7,202 nt of DNA from Myxococcales bacterium. Its GTDB lineage: Bacteria > Myxococcota > Myxococcia > Myxococcales > Myxococcaceae. The translations under genes and the position numbers were made by a program. Shown one piece after another: positions 1 to 7,202 of this stretch. Location: positions 1 through 7,202 of the forward strand of contig PMBV01000343.1 of NCBI GenBank assembly GCA_003153055.1. Reading direction: 5' to 3'. The notes beneath the pieces are model-generated. The model was not told the DNA's origin. It searched no databases and saw only the letters and a list, made by a program, of their open reading frames with translations. The number at the start of each line of letters is the position of its first letter. Within the stretch, counting starts at the first letter, position 1.

Positions 1-582
<582 letters not shown>

Positions 583-590
<8 letters not shown>

Positions 591-2697
591 GCTGCTCTTC
601 GAGCTCGGCAGCGAAGAGCTGCCCGCGCGCTTCGTCGTTCCCGCCCTCGACGAGCTCGAGCGTCTTTTCACCGAGAAGTGCAAGGCGAAGAGCATCAAGC
701 ACGGGGCAATTCAGCGGTTCGGCACTCCCCGGCGGCTGGCGCTGCTGGTGGCCGACGTGGCCGTGAAGACCGACGACATCACCCGCGAAACCAAGGGCCC
801 GGCGGTCAAGGCAGCCTTCGACGATCACGGCAACCCGAAGGAGCCGGCCAAGAAGTTCGCCCAGAGCGTGGGCCTGCCGGTGGAGAAGTTGCTCCGCCTG
901 ACCACGCCCAAAGGCGAGTACCTGGGGGCGCTCATCGAGGAGAAGGGCAAGCCGACGCTCGAGCTGTTGCCCGAGGTGTTGGGGCAATGCCTCGAGCAGC
1001 TGGTCTTCCCCAAGTCGATGCGGTGGGGCGACGTCGAGCAGTCGTACGCCCGGCCGCTCCATTGGATCGTAGCGTTGCTGGGCAGCGAGGTGGTGCCGCT
1101 GGTGTTCTCCGACGTGAAGAGCGGGCGGGTCACCAAGGGTCACCGCTTCCTCGCGCCGGCGTCGATCACCATCGAGCGGCCATCGGACTATGAGCGGCTC
1201 CTCACCAAGGCCCACGTGGTGCCCGACGTGCACAAGCGACGGGCCCTGCTCCTCGAGCGACTCGAGGCCGCCGTCACCTCGGCCAAGGCGCGGCTGTTGC
1301 GCGACGACGCCCTGGTCGACGAGGTGGTGAACCTGGTCGAGCTCCCCAACCCGGTGGTGGGCACCTTCGAGGCCAGGCACCTCGATCTGCCGCCCGAGGT
1401 GCTGATTCAAGAGATGAAGAGCCACCAGCGCTACTTCTCTCTGGTGGGCGACGACGGGAAGATCGCCCCCACGTTCATCGCCGTATCGAATACCCCAGTG
1501 AAGGACGAGGCGCTCTCGGTGAAGGGCTACGAGCGGGTGCTGCGCGCGCGGCTCACCGACGGCCGGTTCTTCTTCGACGAAGATCGCAAGACGCCGCTGG
1601 CCGACCGGGCCACCCGGCTCCATCGCCGCACCTGGATAGCGCCCCTGGGCACCATGGCCGAGAAGGCCGATCGCATCGCCACGCTGGCCGCGGCGCTCGC
1701 CAAGGCCACCGGCCACGAGCAGCACCTGGGCACCATCGAGCGGGCCTCGCTGTTGTGCAAGGCTGACCTCGAGACCGGCATGGTGGGCGAGTTTCCCGAG
1801 CTGCAGGGCGTGATGGGCCGGGAGTACGCGCTCGCTTCACACGAGCCGGCGCCGGTTGCCCTGGCCATCTTCGAGCACTACCTGCCGCGCAACGCCCAAG
1901 ACGCCTTCCCCACCGAAGACCCCGGAGCCCTCATCGGCCTCGCCGACCGGCTCGACTCCATCGTCGGGCTGTTCGGCATCGGCAAGAAGCCCACCGGCGC
2001 CAAGGACGAAGGCGGCTCGCGCCGAGCCTGCCTGGCCATCATCAACCTCACCATTCAGCGAGGCTACCGGTACTCCCTGGGCCAGACCATCGGAGAGGCC
2101 ATCGCGCTCCTCGAGCCCAAGCTGAAGGACGTGAAGAAGAAAGACAAGGAGCCTCCGCTCAAGGTACAGGTGCTCGACTTCTTCCGTGGGCGCCTCGAGG
2201 CCTTGTGGCAGCAGACGCACCGGGCCGACGTGGTCGACGCGGTGCTGGCCGCGGGGTTTGATGATCTTGCGCGCACCCAGCTGAGGCTCAACGCCATGAG
2301 CGCCCTGGTGGGCCGGCCAGACTTCGCGCCTCTCGCCAGTACGTTCAAGCGGGTGGCCAACATCGTCGAGAAGCAGGCCAAGGACATCACTCGGGCCCCG
2401 GTGGATTTGGGGCGCCTGGTCGACGCGGCCGAGAAGACCCTGGCGGCCGAGGTTGGGCGAGCGCGCGAGACCGTGCAAGCGGCCCTCGCGGCCAACGACT
2501 TCGGCGAGGCCCTGGCTCGGGTCGCACCGCTCAAAGCCCCGGTCGATGCCTTCTTCGAGCAGGTGATGGTGATGGCCGACGATCGCGCGCTGAGGGAGAA
2601 CCGGGTGCGCCTGCTGATGGAGATCGGCGCGCTGTTCAGCACCGTGGCCGACTTCTCGCGAATCCAGGGTGAGGGAGGAGACGGGCGGCAGTCCTAA
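583..2697 (+). CDS. glyS: Glycyl-tRNA synthetase beta subunit
   Basis: The beta subunit binds tRNA-Gly and is required with GlyQ for glycylation. The GTG start gives 704 residues, close to E. coli GlyS (689), and yields the family N-terminus [15 protein letters not shown] (residues 2-16). Other family landmarks in order: SHQRYF (280-285); RFFFDEDRK (328-336); [12 protein letters not shown] with QGVMG (393-412), the HD-like region; [14 protein letters not shown] (454-467); the C-terminal tRNA-binding domain from about 550, with FKRVANI (588-594) and [15 protein letters not shown] (653-667). The end matches E. coli GlyS (VADxSxxQ) plus about ten extra residues. One oddity: where E. coli GlyS has DPFALRR, this protein reads DEGGSRR (475-481), same length. 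The start overlaps glyQ by 8 bases behind a strong Shine-Dalgarno. A 393-residue open frame on the opposite strand is a GC-rich shadow of this gene. Confidence 0.97.
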
Positions 2698-2716
2698 GGT
2701 GTTGCAGGGATAACCA

Positions 2717-2734
2717 GCGCGCCGTAGGGTGCGC
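2717..2734 (+). other. Short GC hairpin between glyS and the first lipoprotein gene
   Basis: GCGCGCC (2717-2723) and GGTGCGC (2728-2734) pair over seven bases around a GTAG loop, with one G-U pair in RNA (2721/2730). It lies in the 44-base gap after the glyS stop and ends seven bases before the ATG at 2742. No T-run follows, so it is not a normal intrinsic terminator. It could stabilise the 3' end of glyS RNA or affect initiation of the next gene, or be a chance product of high GC. Confidence 0.4.
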
Positions 2735-2741
2735 CGCCCAC

Positions 2742-4199
2742 ATGCGCTCCATCGTCGTCTACGCCTCTCTCGTGGTGGTTTGCGCGTGCAACACCACCTT
2801 CACCAATCCGCCTCCCGCGGATCGTTTCTATTTCCCCACCGGGGTCGCCCACGTCAACGTGGCCGGCTCGGATAGCGGGGTGCTCTTCGTCGCCAACTCG
2901 AACTGGGACCTCCGGTATTCATCGGGCTCGGTTTCGGCGGTGAACCTCGACGGGGTCGGGTTGCCTGCCTTCGGGGCGGCGGTCAACGGCAGCCCGGCGG
3001 AGCTGACTGCTCTCGGCCCTGTCTCCAGAGCCGTCATCACCAGCTTCTCGGGTGAGATGGGGGTTCTGGCGCGGGGGGGCGGCAAGTTCCGCGTCTTTGT
3101 CCCCTCGAGGTCCGAAGGCATGAAGCTCCAAGCGGTCGACGCCGAGCTCGACGCCGACGCTGGGGTGAAGCTGTCGTGCTTCCCCGCCGGGCCCGGTAAT
3201 GACCCGACCGACTGCGCGACCACCGCTCCGTCGCTCTCTCCGGTGGCCCTCGAGAAGACGGCCGATGGCGTTCCGCGCGCGTCTGAGCCCTATGGAGTCT
3301 CGGTGAAGCCCCGTGCCTGCGGGGTGAGCACCCCCTGCGAGGGCAGTCGGACCTGTGTCTCGGACGTCTGCCTCACTCCCGAGGGTGAGACGATGGCCGA
3401 CGTCTATGTCACCCACCTGAACCAGGTCGACTCTCCGCTGGGGAGCTTGCTCAATTACCGCTCCTACCTGGCACGCCTGGAGTCGGACCAGATGACGGTC
3501 GATGCTTCGAACTTCATCAACATCGGCTTCGGGGCCGCGAGCTCGGCGGCGACGGGAGCCCGATGGACCTACGTTACAGGGCGCACCGCGACGACGCCGG
3601 CCTCGACGACCGTCACGTACGGGAACCTCCTGCGGCTGGTCGACCGGAACGGGTACCTGCTGACCACCGCCCTCGAGGGGGCCTTCACCGTGTACCAGGG
3701 TCGAGGGGTCGCCGTGGGCACCGACGAGAAGCGCCTGTTCCTCGTCGGCCAGAACCCCGATGTCCTCATCGTGGTTGGCATTGCGTCACCGCTGAGCGAC
3801 TCGCCTGGCGTCTCGCTCATTCACTCGGTGCCGCTGCCCTACAGCCCTGAGGAGCTCGTGGTCATTCCCCGGGCAGGGAGAGGCGATCTGGTCGCCGTCA
3901 CCTGCGCGGGGACGTATGCCGGCGAAGTGGTCGGCGAGCTGGCCATCTATGACGAGGACGTGGGCGAGCTGGTGGCCCACGTGCCGGCGGTGGGCATTCA
4001 GCCGTTCGGAGTCGCGGTCGATCGACGAGGGAGCGGGGCTCGGCTGTACCTGAGCAACTTCGGAGACGGGAGAGTCGCGGTGGTCGACATTCCTGACCTC
4101 GCTCGCCCCCAGGACGCCCGGCTGGTGGCTCACCTCGGTCAGTCTCAGCTGTGCTTGACACGGTCGACTCAGACCGCGGGTTGTGGGGTGACACAGTGA
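2742..4199 (+). CDS. Secreted lipoprotein with beta-propeller-like repeats, function unknown
   Basis: I do not recognise a named family. The 485-residue protein begins MRSIVVYASLVVVCAC, a short lipoprotein signal peptide; Cys16 (preceded by Val-Cys-Ala, an imperfect lipobox) is the likely lipidated residue, so it should sit in the cell envelope. Several segments look like beta-propeller blades: FPTGVAHV followed by GVLFVANSN (about 31-54), EPYGVSVKP (183-191), GRGVAVGTDEKRLFLVGQ (from 320), SPEELVVIP (from 368) and QPFGVAVDRRGSGARLYLSN to VAVVDIPD (420-452). A compact four-Cys motif (Cys193, 199, 205, 210) sits between blades; other cysteines are 146, 158, 388, 471 and 481. No catalytic motif is evident. 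No Shine-Dalgarno precedes the ATG, but no other in-frame start exists in the gap, so the start is fairly safe. The TGA overlaps the start of the next lipoprotein gene, indicating an operon. The propeller call is inference from strand patterns. Confidence 0.85.
   Translation: MRSIVVYASLVVVCACNTTFTNPPPADRFYFPTGVAHVNVAGSDSGVLFVANSNWDLRYSSGSVSAVNLDGVGLPAFGAAVNGSPAELTALGPVSRAVITSFSGEMGVLARGGGKFRVFVPSRSEGMKLQAVDAELDADAGVKLSCFPAGPGNDPTDCATTAPSLSPVALEKTADGVPRASEPYGVSVKPRACGVSTPCEGSRTCVSDVCLTPEGETMADVYVTHLNQVDSPLGSLLNYRSYLARLESDQMTVDASNFINIGFGAASSAATGARWTYVTGRTATTPASTTVTYGNLLRLVDRNGYLLTTALEGAFTVYQGRGVAVGTDEKRLFLVGQNPDVLIVVGIASPLSDSPGVSLIHSVPLPYSPEELVVIPRAGRGDLVAVTCAGTYAGEVVGELAIYDEDVGELVAHVPAVGIQPFGVAVDRRGSGARLYLSNFGDGRVAVVDIPDLARPQDARLVAHLGQSQLCLTRSTQTAGCGVTQ
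4185..4199 (+). promoter_or_regulatory. GTGA stop/start junction coupling the two lipoprotein genes
   Basis: The TGA of the upstream gene (4197-4199) shares bases with the GTG start of the downstream gene (4196-4198), forming GTGA. A G-rich GGGGTGA (4185-4191) four bases upstream is a weak Shine-Dalgarno candidate. This geometry is typical of translational coupling, where ribosomes terminating on the first gene restart on the second. It favours GTG 4196 over the ATG at 4151, which would precede the hydrophobic signal with an acidic stretch. Confidence 0.75.
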
Positions 4200-6439
4200 A
4201 TCGCGCTGCGTTGTCGTTGCTTCTCTTTCTCGGGGCGCTCGGCTGCGGTGGGAGCATCTACAATCCCCCGCTCAATCTCTTGGGCACCCACGACATGGTC
4301 CTGGTCGATGAGCTGCCCTCTGACGGGTCCATCGCCACGGTCACCAACGGGGTGCCGAACCAGTACCTCTTCGTCACCTCGGCAGACCGGAATGAGCTGA
4401 AGGTGATGAAGAACTCCTCCAGTACTCAAGACATGCGGCTCTCGGTGAAGGCGCCCGATCCGCTCGAGACCCTGTCGATTCCCGTGCTGACGCGGCCGAC
4501 CGCGCTCTTCGCCGATGAGAGTCTGTCTCCTGACGGCCGCCGGGTCACGGGCCGGTTCATCTACGCCATTCGAACCGGGGGCGCTGAGCTGTCGGTCATC
4601 GACGCCACGCCGGCGGGCTTTGCCCAGGTGACCAAGGACCCTCTGGTGCTACCGGCGCCGATCACGGCCGGGGCGGCGTGGATGGGTTTCGGCCTGACGT
4701 CAGTGCCCGACACGACCTCGGTGTACCTAGCGACGTACGACGGGGCCAACGGAGCAGTGTACCGGCTCACGCTGCCCACTGATGCGGCCCATCGTGCGCA
4801 GGTCGCCACCGCGACGCCGCAGCACCTGATGGACGTGGGCTCGGAGCCCATCGTCGCGTTGGCCATCGTTCCTCCTCTGGATGGGCGCACGCTCGATGGG
4901 AAGCCCTTCTGTGGGCTGAGCTCCAAGTGCATCGTGATCGCCACCCGGAGCGCCTCGGGGAAAGCTGGGCGAACCCTCATGGTCGACGTGGAGACGCTCA
5001 AGACCGCGGCGCTCGCGTTCCCCGGGCCAGTGAGGACGCTGAGGGTCGCGACGAGCTATGGATTCCTGGGCCGGCGGATTCACGGGCTGCTCGACGAAGA
5101 GAAGTGTGACTCGGTGTCGTGTGGTGGGGCCTTGGTCATCGACACCCTCACCGGAACGAGCTCGGCGGGGTTCCCTGTGCTGACGGATTTCTCAGGCAAG
5201 CCGATGTTGCCAGTGGTGCGGACTGGTGTGCTCGCCCGCGATCTCGCGGTCGCCGCGTACCATGATCCCACGACCGACGCGGGCCTGGAGGGGCCCCTCG
5301 GTATCCGCCAGTACTCTTCCCGCGACGACGGAGGGATCGTGCAGGGGTACTACGAGTTGGGCATGTTCTCGGCCTCCAACGGCGAGATCATCGTCTACGA
5401 CGGCCTCAACGGTGTTCCTGCTGACTACAACGGAGAGCGCACCGGGCTGTTGAAATCGACGACCACCAATGTGGTGAATGTGGTGCGGATTCCCGGCCAG
5501 GTCTCCGACGATGGAGGGCTGGGATTCTTCTATGACGACGGAGGTGCGGCCTACACCCAGCTCGCCATGGCACTCGAGGACCAAGACGTCCCGGCCGACG
5601 ACGGTGGGGTACGGCCCTACCGCAAGTATGGCGCTTCGGTGACGTACCCCAACGGCGTGCCCGCGACGTTCGAGGTGCAGCTCGGCGATGGGTACCTCTT
5701 CAGCCAGAACATCTTGGTCGCCAACCAAGGGACAATTCCAGACCTGGTGGGGCTACCGACCTCGCCGGACGCTGGCCAGGCGGTGGGCTTTGCCCCGGGG
5801 CTCGAGGCCCGGTTGGCCGTGGGCGATCGGGTCGGCTTCTCGGCAGCCCTGGCCGACGGAGGCACCGAGGACTGCGGTGAGGCCCACGTCAGGAGCCTCG
5901 GCGCTGGCACAGCCCAACTGGACGCCATCCCCAATGGCTGTGAGTCTCGCAGCCTCTTCACCATCAGGGGTGCGGGCTCCCAGCCGATCATCGTCAGCGG
6001 TGAAATCGAGGGCTACATCGGCCGCGGCGCTGAAAAGGAAAAAGTTACCTACAATCGGCGATATGTGGCGATGCCCGCTGGGTACGACAACCAAGGATGG
6101 CCCGCCTTGGAGATAACCCTCGACGCCATGCCGACCGAACCTGGGGCGTATTGGTTGTTCGCAGTCGATGGCGCGCTGAACCCGTATCGAATTCAGTTCG
6201 ACTTCTCCGATGCGGCGGTCGGCTCGGTCGCGTCGGGCTGCGCCACGCAGGTGCCAGGTGCCCTGACCTTGGCCGAGGTTCCGACCAACTCTTCGACCGC
6301 TGGCTTCAGCTACATGTGGAACCTGATCACGCTCTTCCCGTACTCCAGCGGCATTGCCTACGACCCGCTCCAATACACGGTGGCCAACGCCTTCGGCAGC
6401 AGGGCGAACTACGGCTTGGGCGCCATGTGCTATCGGTAG
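4196..6439 (+). CDS. Large secreted lipoprotein with DDGG-rich loops, function unknown
   Basis: I do not recognise a family. From GTG 4196 the protein has 747 residues and begins MNRAALSLLLFLGALGCGG, a good lipoprotein signal with Cys17 as the likely lipidated residue; an envelope location follows. The N-terminal half shows blade-like strands: QYLFVTSADRNELKVMKNS (56-74), RFIYAIRTGGAELSVIDATP (120-139), SVYLATYDGANGAVYRLTLP (175-194). The part after about residue 470 is rich in beta-like segments and may be a separate sandwich domain. DDGG occurs at 377, 438, 447 and 468, DGG at 554, and DAG at 361 and 525. Eight cysteines remain in the mature protein besides the lipidated one (239, 245, 304, 309, 560, 582, 682, 745), an even number suiting exported disulfides. 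The region after the lipidated Cys has NPP at the same spacing as the upstream lipoprotein. Domain boundaries are inferred by eye. Confidence 0.85.
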   Translation: MNRAALSLLLFLGALGCGGSIYNPPLNLLGTHDMVLVDELPSDGSIATVTNGVPNQYLFVTSADRNELKVMKNSSSTQDMRLSVKAPDPLETLSIPVLTRPTALFADESLSPDGRRVTGRFIYAIRTGGAELSVIDATPAGFAQVTKDPLVLPAPITAGAAWMGFGLTSVPDTTSVYLATYDGANGAVYRLTLPTDAAHRAQVATATPQHLMDVGSEPIVALAIVPPLDGRTLDGKPFCGLSSKCIVIATRSASGKAGRTLMVDVETLKTAALAFPGPVRTLRVATSYGFLGRRIHGLLDEEKCDSVSCGGALVIDTLTGTSSAGFPVLTDFSGKPMLPVVRTGVLARDLAVAAYHDPTTDAGLEGPLGIRQYSSRDDGGIVQGYYELGMFSASNGEIIVYDGLNGVPADYNGERTGLLKSTTTNVVNVVRIPGQVSDDGGLGFFYDDGGAAYTQLAMALEDQDVPADDGGVRPYRKYGASVTYPNGVPATFEVQLGDGYLFSQNILVANQGTIPDLVGLPTSPDAGQAVGFAPGLEARLAVGDRVGFSAALADGGTEDCGEAHVRSLGAGTAQLDAIPNGCESRSLFTIRGAGSQPIIVSGEIEGYIGRGAEKEKVTYNRRYVAMPAGYDNQGWPALEITLDAMPTEPGAYWLFAVDGALNPYRIQFDFSDAAVGSVASGCATQVPGALTLAEVPTNSSTAGFSYMWNLITLFPYSSGIAYDPLQYTVANAFGSRANYGLGAMCYR

Positions 6440-6440
6440 A

Positions 6441-6470
6441 TTGGCCGGGAAGCGAAAGTATTGGTATCCT
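6441..6470 (+). promoter_or_regulatory. Candidate promoter for the FHA gene (extended -10)
   Basis: The 65-base gap after the second lipoprotein contains TTGGCC (6441-6446), 18 bases, then TATCCT (6465-6470), with TG at 6462-6463 giving an extended -10 (TGGTATCCT). Each hexamer matches the sigma-70 consensus at four of six positions. Transcription would begin near 6477, leaving a leader of about 28 bases that contains the Shine-Dalgarno at 6487. The stretch is also more A/T-rich than its surroundings. No terminator was found before it, so read-through from the lipoprotein genes remains possible. Confidence 0.35.
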
Positions 6471-6486
6471 GAGCGCCGTCCTCGTT

Positions 6487-6493
6487 GGAAGGT
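6487..6493 (+). promoter_or_regulatory. Probable Shine-Dalgarno sequence of the FHA gene
   Basis: GGAAGGT lies 11 bases before the ATG at 6505 and 14 before the in-frame ATG at 6508. The spacing is long but usable, which favours 6505. An in-frame TAG at 6493-6495 rules out any start further upstream. Confidence 0.55.
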
Positions 6494-6504
6494 AGCCCCA
6501 AACC

Positions 6505-7202
6505 ATGATGGATCCGAGCAGCAGGCCAGCACGCAAGGTCCAGGTTGCCGACCATATCTGGCAGGCCTTCGAAGAGATGGCCTCGCAGATGGGGTCGGAT
6601 CGCGACGCACTCGTCAACCAGGCGATGTTCATGTTTGCGCGGCTCAATGGCTTCCTCGACGGAGCCCCTCGCACGTATGCCTCGGCGAGCACGCCCCAGC
6701 CCAGGTCCCAGCCGTCCCCAGCGCCCAGGCAGAACGGCGCGCCGCCGATGCTGAAGCCCGTTCAGCAGGGTGCCTCCCAGCACGGCAACATGGAAGACGA
6801 TCCGGTGCGCCGTGAGGTTCAGGAGCGGGTGCTGGAGACCGCGGCCGAGCTCGAGCGCCTGATCAAGTCGAAGAACCAGGGTGGCGGGGAGCAACTGGAA
6901 AGTGACGTGCCGGCCGAGGCCGACCTCGAGGCTGGCGTCGATGCGGCTGGCCCAGCGCTCTACATGATGCTCGAGGGCGGAGAGCTCGACCGCATCGCCA
7001 AGGAGCGGTTTGTCATCGGGCGGGGCAAGCACTGCGATTTCGTCATCAACTCGGGGAAGGTCTCCCGCGAGCACGCGGTCATCGTGCGCGACAACGGTGA
7101 GTTCTTCATCGAAGACCTCGGGTCCTCCAACGGCACCTGGTTCAACAAGCAGCGAATCAAACGCCGCAAAGTTGAAGACGGTGACGAGTACTTCATCTGC
7201 TC
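6505..7202 (+). CDS. FHA-domain protein with ribbon-helix-helix-like N-terminus (3' end outside window)
   Basis: The FHA domain binds phosphothreonine peptides, so the protein probably receives signals from Ser/Thr kinases in the cytoplasm; no signal peptide is present. The 232 visible residues divide as follows. Residues 11-49 (KVQVADHIWQAFEEMASQMG, then SDRDALVNQAMFMFARLNG) resemble a ribbon-helix-helix fold: a short strand, a helix, a Gly turn and a second helix, like CopG/Arc-type DNA-binding or dimerisation units. Residues 53-96 are a Pro/Gln/Ala-rich linker. Residues 99-122 are charged and likely helical, possibly coiled coil. The FHA domain starts near 153 and has the usual binding residues: IGRG (171-174), SREH (187-190) and SSNGT (207-211). 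The window ends just after DGDEYFIC, before the last FHA strands, so the true C-terminus and any further domain are unknown. The DNA-binding role is inferred; the FHA call is firm. Confidence 0.93.
   Translation, partial: MMDPSSRPARKVQVADHIWQAFEEMASQMGSDRDALVNQAMFMFARLNGFLDGAPRTYASASTPQPRSQPSPAPRQNGAPPMLKPVQQGASQHGNMEDDPVRREVQERVLETAAELERLIKSKNQGGGEQLESDVPAEADLEAGVDAAGPALYMMLEGGELDRIAKERFVIGRGKHCDFVINSGKVSREHAVIVRDNGEFFIEDLGSSNGTWFNKQRIKRRKVEDGDEYFIC

Noticed and set aside
2702..2730. Sigma-70-like promoter TTGCAG, 17 bases, TAGGGT
   Set aside because: Each hexamer matches only three of six consensus bases and the -10 would sit inside the hairpin; too weak to annotate.
2717..2741. Intrinsic terminator after glyS
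   Set aside because: The hairpin has a seven-base stem but no following T-run, and the next ATG is only seven bases away.
4151..4195. ATG start for the second lipoprotein, 15 residues upstream
   Set aside because: It would place an acidic stretch before the signal peptide and extend the overlap with the first gene; GTG 4196 gives a proper lipoprotein N-terminus and the GTGA junction.
6461..6477. Sigma-54 promoter with GG (6463-6464) and GC (6475-6476) ten bases apart
   Set aside because: The GG-N10-GC spacing fits, but the TT before GC and most of the CACG are missing, and the extended -10 explains the same bases better.
5753..6610. 285-residue open frame on the - strand spanning the end of the second lipoprotein gene and the start of the FHA gene
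   Set aside because: Arg/Gly/Ala-rich composition with no domain signal; it overlaps two well-supported + strand genes and their gap.

Overview
The window is high-GC DNA (my visual estimate is about two-thirds G+C) from a bacterial chromosome, with strongly G/C-biased third codon positions. The best guess for the source is a myxobacterium or close relative (Myxococcota). The reasons are two very large secreted lipoproteins with DAG/DGG-rich loops, a small four-cysteine motif common in secreted myxobacterial proteins, and an FHA protein with a DNA-binding-like N-terminus. This assignment is inferred from protein style; no phylogenetic marker was compared.

Layout, all genes on the + strand: (1) positions 1-590 carry the 3' part of glyQ, the glycyl-tRNA synthetase alpha subunit, cut by the window edge. 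(2) glyS, the beta subunit, runs from a GTG at 583 to 2697, overlaps glyQ by 8 bases and has a near-perfect Shine-Dalgarno sequence inside the end of glyQ. (3) A 44-base gap holds a short GC hairpin. (4) Two lipoprotein genes of unknown function follow, 2742-4199 and 4196-6439, joined by a GTGA stop/start overlap. (5) A 65-base gap holds a candidate extended -10 promoter and a Shine-Dalgarno sequence. (6) An FHA-domain gene starts at 6505 and runs off the right edge inside the FHA domain.

GlyQ and GlyS form the alpha2beta2 enzyme that charges tRNA-Gly, so the left third is housekeeping. The lipoprotein pair looks translationally coupled. Both mature N-termini share Cys-x5-Asn-Pro-Pro, and both have beta-propeller-like strand patterns, so they probably act together in the cell envelope. 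The FHA protein joins a ribbon-helix-helix-like segment to a phosphothreonine-reading domain and probably belongs to a separate transcription unit. No tRNA, rRNA, mobile element, CRISPR array or long repeat was seen, and no gap between genes exceeds 65 bases. The least explained part is the lipoprotein pair; the FHA protein has the most interesting architecture.
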